Assembly (NCBI RefSeq): GCF_003555545.1
Contig: NZ_CP032157.1
Location: 4,158,546-4,222,545 of the forward strand
Source: Paraflavitalea soli
Lineage (GTDB): Bacteria > Bacteroidota > Bacteroidia > Chitinophagales > Chitinophagaceae
Direction of reading: 5' to 3'
Length of the DNA: 64,000 nt
Part shown: positions 52,764 through 61,503 of the stretch, one piece after another
Position numbering within the stretch: the stretch's first letter is position 1
Layout of the letters: every line of letters starts with the position of its first letter
The notes under the pieces: model-generated
Database searches by the model: none
What the model was told of the DNA's origin: nothing
The model's input: the letters and a program-made list of their open reading frames with translations, nothing else
Position numbers and translations under genes: made by a program

Positions 52764-55241
52764 TTAAGGGTTGGCTGCACGCAGGGTATAGGTTTTACCT
52801 TTTACTGTATTAAAGGTAGTAATGTATCCGTCAGCATCCTTTACCGATTTTACCTGATTGCCAGTTACTGTTACCGGAAAGGCTGTACGAACGGTGCAGG
52901 GGCTTCCAGCCATGGATGTAATGGTAGCCATACTAAGCCGGTGCTCCTTCCAGGTGATCGACACTTCAAAATTCCCCCTCGCCTTTAATCCTTTTACGGA
53001 GCCGGCGACCCATTCGTTGGGCAAGGCTGCCAGGAGGTGTAACTGACTCAGGTGGCTTTGCAGCAACATTTCGGTCATACCGGCCACACCACCAAAATTA
53101 CCATCGATCTGGAAGGGAGGATGTGCATCAAAAAGGTTGGCATAGGAGCCGCCGCCTTTGGCATAATTGGTTCCTTCCTGTCCGGTAATACGCAGCAGAT
53201 CGCGCATCATTTTATAGGCATGGTCGCCCTCGAGCAGGCGCGCCCAGAAATTGATCTTCCAGGCCAGGCTCCAGCCGGTGCCTTCATCACCGCGCAGCTC
53301 CAGTGTTTTTTTGGAAGCTGCTGCCAATTCGGGTGTAGTAATAGGTGATATCTGACGGCCGGGATGTAATCCAAACAAATGGGATACGTGCCGGTGGTGG
53401 GGTTCGGGATCTTCCCAATCCTTGTACCATTCCTGCAGGTTGCCTTTTTTGCCAATGTGCAGGGGAAACAGTTTGCTCCGTTTGGCAATGATCATTTCAC
53501 GGTATTCCTTGTCGCTATTCAGTTCGGCGGAAGCATCTATGATATTGGTGAAGAGGTCCCAGATAATGGACATATCCATGGTGGTGGCGATGGACACGCT
53601 GCCGGTTTTGCCTTTATCATCATAAAAGTTATTCTCCGGCGATAAAGAAGGGGCGGTGACGAGGAAGCCATTCTTATCTTCCACCAGGAAGTCGAGGCAA
53701 AACTGTGCGGCTCCTTTCATGAGGGGATAAGCGGTTTGCTGCAGGAAGGTTTTGTCTTTGGTAAACTGGTAGTGCATCCACAGGTGCTGGGCCAGCCAGG
53801 GCGACCCCATGGTCCAGTTGGCCCATTTGGGATCGCCGTTACCAATATCACCTACGGGATTGGACAAGGCCCATATATCGCTGTTGTGGTGAACAGCCCA
53901 GCCACGGGCATGGTAAAACTCTTTGGCAGTAACGGCGCCGGTAACAGCTGTGTTCTTAATAAACTCCAGCATGGGCCGGTGCATTTCGGAAAGGTTCATC
54001 ACTTCTGCCGGCCAGTAGTTCATTTGCACATTGATGTTGGTGGTATAGTTGGCGCTCCATGGTGGTCTCATTTCCTTATTCCAGATGCCTTGCAGGTTGG
54101 CTGGCACACCGGGTGTGCGGGAAGAAGCGATCAAGAGATACCTACCGTATTGGAAATACAACATCTCCAGGGCCGGATCTTTGGCGCCTTCTGTATAACC
54201 CAGCAGACGTTGATCAGTAGGCAGGGCTGCATTCTTATTATCGGCGGGCGCATTAAGTGAGAAACTTACGCGGTTGAAGTATTTGTGGTAATCGGCCTGG
54301 TGGGCGGTTAACAAGGCTTTCCAGTTCTTTTTAAGGGCGGCCTGCAGGTATTGGGTGGCGATCTTTGTTTCATCCTTACCCTGTGAGTCGGGACATTTAT
54401 CAAACCCATTGAAGCTGGTGGCAGCAGAAACATAGATGAGTATCTCGGAGGCTTCTGTGATGCCAATGCCAGTGGAGTCGGCTTGTATCATACCATCGCT
54501 GGTGGTGGCTTTGATACGCCAGTTGAACCGCATACCCCTGCAGCCGGTGGGATCATCCTGGGTAATGGGCTGTTCGGACCGTACATAATTGGGATCAATA
54601 TGGGAAGCAGCTTTTCCGCTGATGGCGATCTCACTGTTGCTGATAACTGCTAAACGGTGCTTTACAGGTGAGGAGGCGCCTACCATGATATTGAGACTAC
54701 GTGGCTTATCGGTGGTCAAGCGGATAAGGATCACCTGATCGGGTGCGGAACTGATCACCTGGCGGGTGAAAGTGGTCCCTCCCACGGTGAATCGTGTGGT
54801 GGCAATGGCATTGGCAATATCCAGGTCGCGGTAATAAGTGGTGGGTACGGGATCTTTCAATAGCTGCCGCACATACAGATCGCCCAGGGGCAGGTAGGAT
54901 TCAGAATAATAACCCTGCATCTTTTTGGTGAGTTGCCAGGCTTTGGTATAATTCTCTTCTTTGAAGAGGGCTTCGCGTACCAACTGCAGCTGATCATAAG
55001 CGCCGGGGTTGACATTGGTCCTCACGGGACCACCATTCCACAGGGTAGCTTCATTGAGCTGGATAAGGTCTTCCCCTACCCCACCAAATACCATGGCGCC
55101 CAGGCGGCCATTGCCTACGGGCAGGGCTTCGGTCCATACTTTGGCGGGTTTGGTATACCAAAGTTTTTGCGACTGTTGGGCCCACAGGGAAGTGGTCATA
55201 AGGCTGCAGGCAAGGATGGTTAGCAGGGATCTCTGTATCAT
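52764..55241 (-). CDS. Glycoside hydrolase family 95 alpha-L-fucosidase, secreted
   Basis: Start set at the ATG at 55241 (825 residues) for a signal peptide ending at LWAQ. GH95 features appear in order: the N-terminal super-sandwich ([28 protein letters not shown]), the (alpha/alpha)6 barrel with [11 protein letters not shown] (the conserved asparagine), [10 protein letters not shown] (general acid region), [14 protein letters not shown] and [15 protein letters not shown] (general base region). It inverts alpha-1,2-fucosyl or, in some members, alpha-L-galactosyl linkages. It should act on fucosylated plant or host glycans in the periplasm. Confidence 0.93.
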   Translation of the reverse strand: MIQRSLLTILACSLMTTSLWAQQSQKLWYTKPAKVWTEALPVGNGRLGAMVFGGVGEDLIQLNEATLWNGGPVRTNVNPGAYDQLQLVREALFKEENYTKAWQLTKKMQGYYSESYLPLGDLYVRQLLKDPVPTTYYRDLDIANAIATTRFTVGGTTFTRQVISSAPDQVILIRLTTDKPRSLNIMVGASSPVKHRLAVISNSEIAISGKAASHIDPNYVRSEQPITQDDPTGCRGMRFNWRIKATTSDGMIQADSTGIGITEASEILIYVSAATSFNGFDKCPDSQGKDETKIATQYLQAALKKNWKALLTAHQADYHKYFNRVSFSLNAPADNKNAALPTDQRLLGYTEGAKDPALEMLYFQYGRYLLIASSRTPGVPANLQGIWNKEMRPPWSANYTTNINVQMNYWPAEVMNLSEMHRPMLEFIKNTAVTGAVTAKEFYHARGWAVHHNSDIWALSNPVGDIGNGDPKWANWTMGSPWLAQHLWMHYQFTKDKTFLQQTAYPLMKGAAQFCLDFLVEDKNGFLVTAPSLSPENNFYDDKGKTGSVSIATTMDMSIIWDLFTNIIDASAELNSDKEYREMIIAKRSKLFPLHIGKKGNLQEWYKDWEDPEPHHRHVSHLFGLHPGRQISPITTPELAAASKKTLELRGDEGTGWSLAWKINFWARLLEGDHAYKMMRDLLRITGQEGTNYAKGGGSYANLFDAHPPFQIDGNFGGVAGMTEMLLQSHLSQLHLLAALPNEWVAGSVKGLKARGNFEVSITWKEHRLSMATITSMAGSPCTVRTAFPVTVTGNQVKSVKDADGYITTFNTVKGKTYTLRAANP

Positions 55242-55315
55242 GATAGCAAGATATTCATTCTGTGGCAATGATCCATCCTGTGTTTTTGGTTCCTGGTTGT
55301 ATGGATCGAAAAAGA

Positions 55316-55342
55316 GAAGCCCTCCGCAGGACGGGGGGCTTC
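55316..55342 (-). terminator. Terminator after the second M56 gene
   Basis: GAAGCCCTCC (55316-55325) pairs with GGGGGGCTTC (55333-55342) with one imperfect pair. On the minus strand a T-rich run follows. It lies 32 bp after the M56 stop and separates it from the fucosidase gene. Confidence 0.75.
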
Positions 55343-55373
55343 ATTGTTATCATGGCTATGAGGGACGTTGGCT

Positions 55374-57857
55374 TTATTCAATCACACTTTTCAGGGTAAT
55401 GTATTTATTGAGGGTTTTGAGGTTATGCCCTTTTTGTTTCATGGAAGTAATGAATGCCGGCGTAGTGCCTGTAGCTTTTGCCGCCAATACATCATTGAGG
55501 GAAAGGTTGTCAAAACCCAACGTAGTATATTCTTTTACCACAGCAGGGGTAATGTCCTGCGCTTTAAAAGCGACTGCCTCATTGAGGGAGAAATTCTTGT
55601 AGCCCATGTCCAGGAAGGACTTAACATATTCAGGGGTTACATGCAGGGATTTCAAGGGTATGGCATCGGTAGCTGAGATATTTTTGTATCCCAGGGCCTC
55701 AAAAGACCGTATATATTCAGGGGTAATGTTTTGTGATTTAACGGCAATGACATCATTGGCGGAAAGGTCTTTAAAGCCGGCAGCCTTCAATCCCCTGATA
55801 TATTCAGCGGTGATGCCCTGGGACTTCATCGCAATTAACTGATTGGGATCAGCATTGGGGTATCCAGCTTCTTTAATAGAAAGAATGTATTCGGGCTTAA
55901 TATTAAGCGCTTTGATGGAAATGATGTCGTTGGCTGAAAGGCTTTTGAAGCCAGATGCCTGCAAACCTTTGATGTATTCAGCGGTAATTCCCTGGCCTTT
56001 CATGGCTATCAGTTGGTGATTGGCCAGGTTATCAAAACCTACTTCTTTCAGGGAGCGTATATAGGCAGGGTCTATGTTCAGGGATTTGATGGCGATGATA
56101 TCATTGGCGGAAACTTCCTCACGTTCCGGCTTTTCATCGGTCTCAGCCTTTTCTTTTCCCTCGGCTTTTTCCTTTCTTTCTTTGGTTTCGGGCTTTTCTC
56201 CCGCTCCCGGTTTTACTTTTGAGGGCAATGCGGCGGCGCTGCGTACATCAGCAATGTATTTGCCATCGATGCCCTGGGATTTAAAAGAAATGAGCTGGCT
56301 GGCAGTTACATTGGGATAACCGGCCTTGCGGATCTCGGCGATATAATCGCCGGTAACATTGAGGGCTTTTAAAGGGATGAGGTTTTGTGGCGTCAACTCT
56401 CCAATGCCGCTCTTCCTGATGGACTGTATCCAGGGTTCATCTACTTTCAGTGCGGCCAGGGGAATGACATCATTCCTGTCCAGTTCTGTATAGCCGTTAT
56501 GCTTCAGCATTTTCACATAGGAGCCGGAGATGTTGACAAGGAAGAACACCATTATATCCTTATCGTTGCGCAGGTCTATTCCCTCTTGGCGCATGGCTTC
56601 GGCATAAGTGGCATTGGAGGTAAACTTGTAACGGCCCATGCCCTGGTCGCCTTCAAAACGACCGGAGAACTGCACGGAGCCAGCTTCGCGGGTCACTGTA
56701 AAAGTACCTGCTTTGTCGCGGGGAAGTTCACCAAGATCACTGAGGGGGAAGGTAGTGCTGTTGGTAGAATTATCATCTCCATCATTTTTAAACTGGATAG
56801 ATACTTCATTCTTTTTGATCGTGGCAAACCACAGGCCTTCGGTATCAATGTTCTCATTGTGCATCGGGCTGCTTTTCTCTTTCTTATCTGCAACGGGTGC
56901 ATGGGCATAAGCTACGGGCTCGTTGAGCAGGCATACGAGGAAAACGAGCAGGGGCAGCAGGAAGCAGTACTTCCAGGCGGTGTGTACATTTGATTTTTTA
57001 ACGTTCATCATGGCTATCCTTTTTTTAAGGAGTGATTGATTATAATTAGTGGTCAGGTTTAAAGGGAAATGGGGGGCGGATACTTTGAGCAGGCTCATCT
57101 GGTAAGATGTCTTTTCTACCTGGATATGGTTTACCAACTGATCGTCGGTCAAATACTCCAGGTTATTTTCCAGGGCTTTGCGGTATTGCCAGGCAAAGGG
57201 GTTAAACCATTGAAAGATGATGACGAGTTCGGCCAGCAGGAGGTCGAGGCTATGGCGTTGCTCTATATGTATCTTTTCGTGCTGCAATATCTGGTTATAG
57301 GTTTCCCAGTCATACTTTTCGGGGTTGATAAAGATATTGTTCCAGAAAGAGCAGGGGGCTTTATCGCCTGCAAGTTCTACGATCCTGAAGCGGCCATCGC
57401 GGATGACGGGCCTTGTGTAAGCACGGTACAGGAGGGTAAAGAGTTGTACCAGGAAGTTAATGGCGAATACGGCTACACCAAACCAATAAAGCCAGGTGGC
57501 CCAGGTAAGAACCTGCTGCCAGGTAATGGCAGACGACTTGTCTTCCCGGATATTATTGGTAGTAGTAGCGGTATTGGTGGTAGTAACGGGCGCGACAGGG
57601 GCAGACTGCTGTGGTACAATGAACGTGTTGTTGACAGCGGGCTGTTCTGTAGCGGGGTCATCCACCACGATGGTACTGGCCTTGCGGAAGGACCATTGCT
57701 GGGGCACCTGCAGCAGGGGTAACCAGAAGGAGGTAAGCAGGCAGGTGAGAAGGATCCACCGGTTGGCCCGGAAGAAAGTTTCCTTTTGCAGGAGGAGCTT
57801 GTAAAAGATGAGGCATCCTGCGAGGATGAGTCCTACGTTGGTAATATAATGCATCAT
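55374..57857 (-). CDS. M56-family (BlaR1-like) membrane metalloprotease with 29-residue repeat sensor domain
   Basis: This 827-residue protein has several N-terminal membrane helices, the zinc motif HEKIH (H193-H197) and downstream WFNPFAWQYRKALENNLEYLTD. A last membrane helix (about 290-310) precedes the periplasmic part. Eight tandem 29-residue repeats fill residues 582-813 (for example LSANDIIAIKSLNIDPAYI), alternating between two forms, so the true unit may be 58 residues. Three to four diverged copies (about 450-545) precede a lysine/glutamate linker. The start overlaps the stop of blaI by four bases. Ligand binding by the repeats probably activates cleavage of the repressor. The signal is unknown. 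Confidence 0.87.
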   Translation of the reverse strand: MMHYITNVGLILAGCLIFYKLLLQKETFFRANRWILLTCLLTSFWLPLLQVPQQWSFRKASTIVVDDPATEQPAVNNTFIVPQQSAPVAPVTTTNTATTTNNIREDKSSAITWQQVLTWATWLYWFGVAVFAINFLVQLFTLLYRAYTRPVIRDGRFRIVELAGDKAPCSFWNNIFINPEKYDWETYNQILQHEKIHIEQRHSLDLLLAELVIIFQWFNPFAWQYRKALENNLEYLTDDQLVNHIQVEKTSYQMSLLKVSAPHFPLNLTTNYNQSLLKKRIAMMNVKKSNVHTAWKYCFLLPLLVFLVCLLNEPVAYAHAPVADKKEKSSPMHNENIDTEGLWFATIKKNEVSIQFKNDGDDNSTNSTTFPLSDLGELPRDKAGTFTVTREAGSVQFSGRFEGDQGMGRYKFTSNATYAEAMRQEGIDLRNDKDIMVFFLVNISGSYVKMLKHNGYTELDRNDVIPLAALKVDEPWIQSIRKSGIGELTPQNLIPLKALNVTGDYIAEIRKAGYPNVTASQLISFKSQGIDGKYIADVRSAAALPSKVKPGAGEKPETKERKEKAEGKEKAETDEKPEREEVSANDIIAIKSLNIDPAYIRSLKEVGFDNLANHQLIAMKGQGITAEYIKGLQASGFKSLSANDIISIKALNIKPEYILSIKEAGYPNADPNQLIAMKSQGITAEYIRGLKAAGFKDLSANDVIAVKSQNITPEYIRSFEALGYKNISATDAIPLKSLHVTPEYVKSFLDMGYKNFSLNEAVAFKAQDITPAVVKEYTTLGFDNLSLNDVLAAKATGTTPAFITSMKQKGHNLKTLNKYITLKSVIE

Positions 57858-58216
57858 TTCTTTTTGGTTTTAATGATGTTCACTATTTCACTGAGTTCTT
57901 CTTCTGAAAGGTTTTGTTCTTTGGCAAAAAAGGCGAGCATGCGTGGATAGGAATTATCAAAGTACTGGCTCACGATGTCTTTGATAGCATGTTTCTGATA
58001 ATCTTCCCGGTCGACCACGGGAAAGTACTGGTACATATTGCCTACGGCTTCATGGCTCAGAAAACCTTTGTCTTCGAGGATCTTCACCATGGTGGCCACA
58101 CTATTATAATGGGGTTTGGGATCGGGCAGGTGGGGGATGATATCGCGTATGAACGCTTTTTTCAGGTCCCAGAAAACAATCATGATCTGCTCTTCCCTTT
58201 TAGCGAGTTTTACCAT
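57854..58216 (-). CDS. BlaI/MecI/CopY-family transcriptional repressor (module 2)
   Basis: Start set at the ATG at 58216 (120 residues), as the longer frame reaches into the operator. The winged helix is seen in KREEQIMIVFWDLKKAFIRDIIPHLPDPKPHYNSVATMVKILEDKGFL and the wing in NMYQYFPVV. The C-terminus is helical and ends KKK. It overlaps the M56 gene by four bases and is likely cleaved by it. Two dyads CTAATAAATTAG and CTAATTTATTAG lie 27-58 bp upstream. Confidence 0.9.
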   Translation of the reverse strand: MVKLAKREEQIMIVFWDLKKAFIRDIIPHLPDPKPHYNSVATMVKILEDKGFLSHEAVGNMYQYFPVVDREDYQKHAIKDIVSQYFDNSYPRMLAFFAKEQNLSEEELSEIVNIIKTKKK

Positions 58217-58240
58217 TGTTGATGCTTTATAGAACAATAC

Positions 58241-58276
58241 TACTAATAAATTAGGAGGCCACCTAATTTATTAGTA
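58241..58276. promoter_or_regulatory. Paired dyads forming a 36-bp palindrome, candidate BlaI operator (module 2)
   Basis: CTAATAAATTAG (58243-58254) and CTAATTTATTAG (58263-58274) are each dyads and are reverse complements of each other. Their centres are 20 bp apart, about two helical turns. The whole 36-bp segment is a palindrome with one mismatched pair around GGCC. The position just upstream of blaI suits cooperative binding of two repressor dimers. Confidence 0.65.
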
Positions 58277-58318
58277 ATACTCCCAAAGATTTAGGACTAA
58301 CGGTAGTTTTTCCCCTTA

Positions 58319-58340
58319 ATTATGGCGAATTCGCCATAAT
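58319..58340. promoter_or_regulatory. Perfect 22-bp palindrome between blaI and the phosphoesterase gene
   Basis: ATTATGGCGAA followed by its exact reverse complement, with no spacer. It lies 69 bp before the phosphoesterase ATG, upstream of a near -7 match (TAATTTTC, 58346-58353). No T run follows, so an operator is more likely than a terminator. Confidence 0.6.
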
Positions 58341-58409
58341 AAGGCTAATTTTCATTGTCAACCAGTTTCGGGTCCTTACAGCCATGCCCCACACTATCAA
58401 CCAATTCAT

Positions 58410-59417
58410 ATGCGCAGTCAGTCAGTTAAAAAAACAGGTCGTTTCTCCCGCCGCGATTTTATTGCTACTACTGCCACGGCAGCTATGGCACTCGCCATTC
58501 CTGCCCGCGCCCTGAGCTCGCTGAAGGGCATGGCAAGACCGGTGAAAGTGGGTGTGATCACAGACCTGCACCAGGATATTATGCATGATGGTATTACGCG
58601 GATGAGGGCCTTCGTACAACATATGCGACAAGTAAGGCCGGATGCCATACTTCAAATGGGGGACTTTGCTGTTCCCGGCGATAAGAATAAAGAAGTGATC
58701 GACCTGTTTAACCAGGCGCATCGCAACCGGCTGCATGTGATCGGCAACCATGATACGGATGCCGGCTTTACGAAAGCGCAATGTATCAGCACCTGGGGTA
58801 TGTCCAACCGCTACTATACGCAAAAGGTAGATGACATCACCTTCATTGTACTGGATGGGAATGATACGGGCTCCCCTTCTTATACCAGCGGCTACCCGGC
58901 TTATATCAACGAGGAACAACAGGTATGGCTACAGGAAAGGCTGCGGGAGATTAAAGGACCTATTATTGTTGTATCACACCAGCCGCTGGCGGGGCCTGTA
59001 GCAGTTGACAATGCGGAAGTGATACAGGATATACTCAGCACAGCAGCAGACAAAATACTGGTAGCGCTTAATGGGCATACTCATATCGATGCACAATATG
59101 AAGTAAAAGATATCAATTATGTACACCTCAATTCGGCTTCTTACTTCTGGATAGGGGGTAAATTCTCGCACGACAGTTACGCTAAAGAAATCATACAGGC
59201 GCATCCACTCATTGCCAGCACCTGCCCTTACCAGGACCCTTTGTTTACCACGATGACAATCGATCCGCTGCGGTCACTGATCACTTTTGAAGGCCGGCAA
59301 AGTACCTGGGTGGGAAAATCTCCGATGGATCTGGGCTATGACGGACCGTATAAATTAGAGACGGTAACACCTTCCATCAGTGGGCGGAAGATATTGAAAC
59401 GGGGGAAAGAGGCTTAG
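58410..59417 (+). CDS. Calcineurin-like metallophosphoesterase with twin-arginine signal
   Basis: This 335-residue protein has a twin-arginine signal (RFSRRDFIATTATAAMA), so it is exported folded. The five phosphoesterase motifs are present: ITDLHQD, QMGDFAVPG, VIGNHDTD, VVSHQPLAGP and LNGHTHID, which bind two metal ions. The substrate may be a phosphodiester or monoester of a nucleotide, lipid or sugar. The long C-terminal part (about 260-335) has no recognised domain. It is divergent from blaI module 2. Confidence 0.9.
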   Translation: MRSQSVKKTGRFSRRDFIATTATAAMALAIPARALSSLKGMARPVKVGVITDLHQDIMHDGITRMRAFVQHMRQVRPDAILQMGDFAVPGDKNKEVIDLFNQAHRNRLHVIGNHDTDAGFTKAQCISTWGMSNRYYTQKVDDITFIVLDGNDTGSPSYTSGYPAYINEEQQVWLQERLREIKGPIIVVSHQPLAGPVAVDNAEVIQDILSTAADKILVALNGHTHIDAQYEVKDINYVHLNSASYFWIGGKFSHDSYAKEIIQAHPLIASTCPYQDPLFTTMTIDPLRSLITFEGRQSTWVGKSPMDLGYDGPYKLETVTPSISGRKILKRGKEA

Positions 59418-59418
59418 G

Positions 59419-59484
59419 AGGCAACCAGGCAGCGAGGCAACAAGGCAGCGAGGGGAGGAAAAGCAAGAAGGCAGCAAGAGGAAG
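59419..59484. repeat. Octad tandem repeat (AGGCAACA family)
   Basis: Units AGGCAACC, AGGCAGCG, AGGCAACA, AGGCAGCG, then an 18-bp diverged stretch, then AGGCAGCA and AGAGGAAG. It begins one base after the phosphoesterase stop and is related to the array at 9188. Confidence 0.75.
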
Positions 59485-59494
59485 GACCTGTAAA

Positions 59495-59710
59495 TTATGT
59501 GCGGGAGGATCGCTGGCGGAGCCATTTCTTAAGCTGCTGTCCTTTCCACAACCACAATCCGGAGAGTACGATCACGGGGAAGCAAACTATTTGGGTGAAA
59601 AGAGCTGCGAAATGCAGGGAGGCCACGGGACCATAGATATAACCGACTACGGGGATACTGAGTAAAATATGTAGCCACCGGATAATTTTTCTTTCTGTAG
59701 ATACTTTCAT
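59495..59710 (-). CDS. Small two-helix membrane protein, unknown function
   Basis: A 71-residue protein with a short basic start (MKVSTERKIIRWLHI), two predicted membrane helices (about 12-30 and 34-53) and a basic tail (KGQQLKKWLRQRSSRT), so both ends are probably cytoplasmic. I do not recognise a named family. The frame has normal codon use and helix pattern. It stands alone, with an octad repeat downstream and a 130-bp gap upstream. Confidence 0.6.
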   Translation of the reverse strand: MKVSTERKIIRWLHILLSIPVVGYIYGPVASLHFAALFTQIVCFPVIVLSGLWLWKGQQLKKWLRQRSSRT

Positions 59711-59840
59711 ACAAATGATGTTTGAAGTGCTACAGTAAAACTAAACTACCTGGTGGCTACGACTGCCGGCTCAGTAGACCAGCAAGGAAAATGAGTAGAC
59801 AAGATCGGCTGCCATCAGCAGACTGTCGTGCCCCGCCACT

Positions 59841-60698
59841 TTAGTTCCCGGCGTTGATCCTTTTGGCAACACGCATAAAATACTGGGTGCTTTCCTGTAC
59901 TACGGGCAGGTTGTTTTCCCACAGGTATTCGTATTCCACCGAAAAATATCCTTTGAAACCTTGTTGTTTCAGTTCATTTAATACGCCTGCGATATTGCTT
60001 ACGCCGGTACCCCAGGGTACATCATGAGCAGCCTTCGATCCGAATATATGGAGGTCCTTCACATGAAAAGCCCATATCCTTCCCTGCAAGGCCTTGATAC
60101 AGGCAATGGGATCAAGTCCTGAGCGTACCCAATGGCCGATATCACCACAAACGCCGATCATATTGCTGCGGTTCTTCAGTTGATCGAGCAAGATGGAAGG
60201 ATGCCAGTAAACTGCAGGCACAGGATGGTTGTGCAATGCAGCGCGTATATTGTATTCCTTGCAGAATTTATCAAGTGTTTCCAACTGGTTCATGGGGGGC
60301 TCGGTAGTAATGTGCTCGAGGCCCAGCTCTTTGGCAAATTCAAAGATGGCCCTCCACTCCTCTTCATTCTTGCCACTTACCACACCATAACAGATGGCCT
60401 TGATGCCATTGTCTTTTAATAGTTTTTTAATCAGGGCCTTGTCTTCTGCTGTAGCAGTAAAGGCGGTAGTGGCGGTACCATTTTTAGTGATCTTCTGGCC
60501 GGGGAAGAGTTCTACATATTTCAGTCCAATGCTCTTCATTTTAATAAGGGCTTCTTCCAGGCTGAACAAGCGGAAAGTGTAGGCCTGGCTGCCGAGTTTC
60601 CAACCCAGGGAATCGGGCAGCAATAGTTCTGTATTGGACGACTGGGCAAAGGAAAAGATGCTTACAAAAAGCAGGGCGATCATTAAGAGACGTTTCAT
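59841..60698 (-). CDS. Exported sugar phosphate isomerase/epimerase-like TIM barrel
   Basis: This 285-residue protein has a signal peptide ending at SFAQ and then a xylose-isomerase-like TIM barrel: GLKYVELFPG, VVSGKNEEEWRAIFEFAKELGLEHITTEPP, IRAALHNHPVPAVYW, MIGVCGDIGHWVRSGLDPI, WAFHVKDLH and YFSVEYEY. The E, D and H residues in those motifs match the metal site. Exported members are common in Bacteroidota and are usually annotated as sugar isomerases of unknown substrate. Confidence 0.87.
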   Translation of the reverse strand: MKRLLMIALLFVSIFSFAQSSNTELLLPDSLGWKLGSQAYTFRLFSLEEALIKMKSIGLKYVELFPGQKITKNGTATTAFTATAEDKALIKKLLKDNGIKAICYGVVSGKNEEEWRAIFEFAKELGLEHITTEPPMNQLETLDKFCKEYNIRAALHNHPVPAVYWHPSILLDQLKNRSNMIGVCGDIGHWVRSGLDPIACIKALQGRIWAFHVKDLHIFGSKAAHDVPWGTGVSNIAGVLNELKQQGFKGYFSVEYEYLWENNLPVVQESTQYFMRVAKRINAGN

Positions 60699-60789
60699 TC
60701 GATGGGGGATTAATTACAAAATTAGGAGCGAATATACTTTAATAAACGCAGTAGAAGAGGTCGGCAATCGTGAATCGCCAATGCATACG

Positions 60790-60817
60790 AAAAAAGCCTG
60801 CCGTTATTGTAGCAGAC
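60790..60817 (-). terminator. Weak terminator after the toxin-antitoxin pair
   Basis: GCCTGC (60796-60801) pairs with GCAGAC (60812-60817), with one wobble on the minus strand, followed there by six T. The stem is short. Confidence 0.45.
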
Positions 60818-60826
60818 TCTACAACA

Positions 60827-61129
60827 TTAGTGCTTACGGTATTTCTTATCGGGATCCCTTTTGTTATGAAATACAGAAGTGATGATTACCTTCTTCTTCT
60901 TTTCGTCTACGAAGTAAACAATCGTGTAAGGGTATCTTTTTAATGCAGTTTCCCTAAAAACATTGTATACATTTCTGAACCGGAAAGGATCTTTACAGAT
61001 GGTGGCGATCATTTCTGCTACTTCCTTTACAAGGTTTTCTGCTGCCACTATACTCCTGTCTTTATACCATTCCACAGCCTCTTTATATTCCACCAATGCT
61101 ACCGGATCATAGATATTCCGGTACTTCAT
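60827..61129 (-). CDS. RelE/ParE-family toxin
   Basis: This 100-residue protein is a complete ParE/RelE fold: YDPVALVEYKEAVEWYKDRSIVAAENLVKEV, CKDPFRFRNVYNVFRETALKRYPYTIVYFVDEKKKKVIITSVFHNKRDP. The RRxPY-like KRYPYTIVY and the terminal HNKRDP match ParE-type members, which poison DNA gyrase, though ribosome-dependent RelE action cannot be excluded. Its start overlaps the antitoxin stop by four bases. Confidence 0.9.
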   Translation of the reverse strand: MKYRNIYDPVALVEYKEAVEWYKDRSIVAAENLVKEVAEMIATICKDPFRFRNVYNVFRETALKRYPYTIVYFVDEKKKKVIITSVFHNKRDPDKKYRKH

Positions 61130-61371
61130 TTCTTCTTTTTTGTTGTCAGCAATTTCCTGATCTGCTTGTTTGCATCTGCTGCGCTCACCATTTCTCCCCC
61201 GCTTTTATAATGGGTATGCCTGTTATCCAGTTCTTTTTTGAATTCATCGGTATACTCCCATTCTCCCTGGGTAATCTCATCTTCCAGTAATGTGAAAATG
61301 GCCTTCACTCTCTTTTCTTCAGCATTATCTATAAATTGATGAAGCTTTTGCCTGATAGCTGTTGTCCTCAT
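61126..61371 (-). CDS. Antitoxin of the ParE-type pair
   Basis: From ATG 61371 the protein has 81 residues (starts at 61392 and 61383 are possible). The sequence MRTTAIRQKLHQFIDNAEEKRVKAIFTLLEDEI is a helical N-terminal dimerisation and DNA-binding region. A flexible, charged C-terminal part (SGGEMVSAADANKQIRKLLTTKKKK) should wrap the toxin. Gene order and the 4-base overlap with the toxin are standard for type II systems. It likely represses its own promoter. Confidence 0.85.
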   Translation of the reverse strand: MRTTAIRQKLHQFIDNAEEKRVKAIFTLLEDEITQGEWEYTDEFKKELDNRHTHYKSGGEMVSAADANKQIRKLLTTKKKK

Positions 61372-61503
61372 AATTAAGCTCATTTTTAACAAATTTACGT
61401 TTTTAAATGACTATCCAAAATGGGGATATTCAGACAGAGTATACTACAGATTCTCAACCGACTGAGAGGAAAATTTACCAAAAGAAAGTATTATTGTATA
61501 CTA

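Noticed and set aside
48102-55268. A uronic-acid or fucose utilisation locus from the PL6 and GH95 genes
   Set aside because: The genes are on opposite strands with unrelated genes between, and there are no SusC/SusD, sulfatase or uptake genes nearby.
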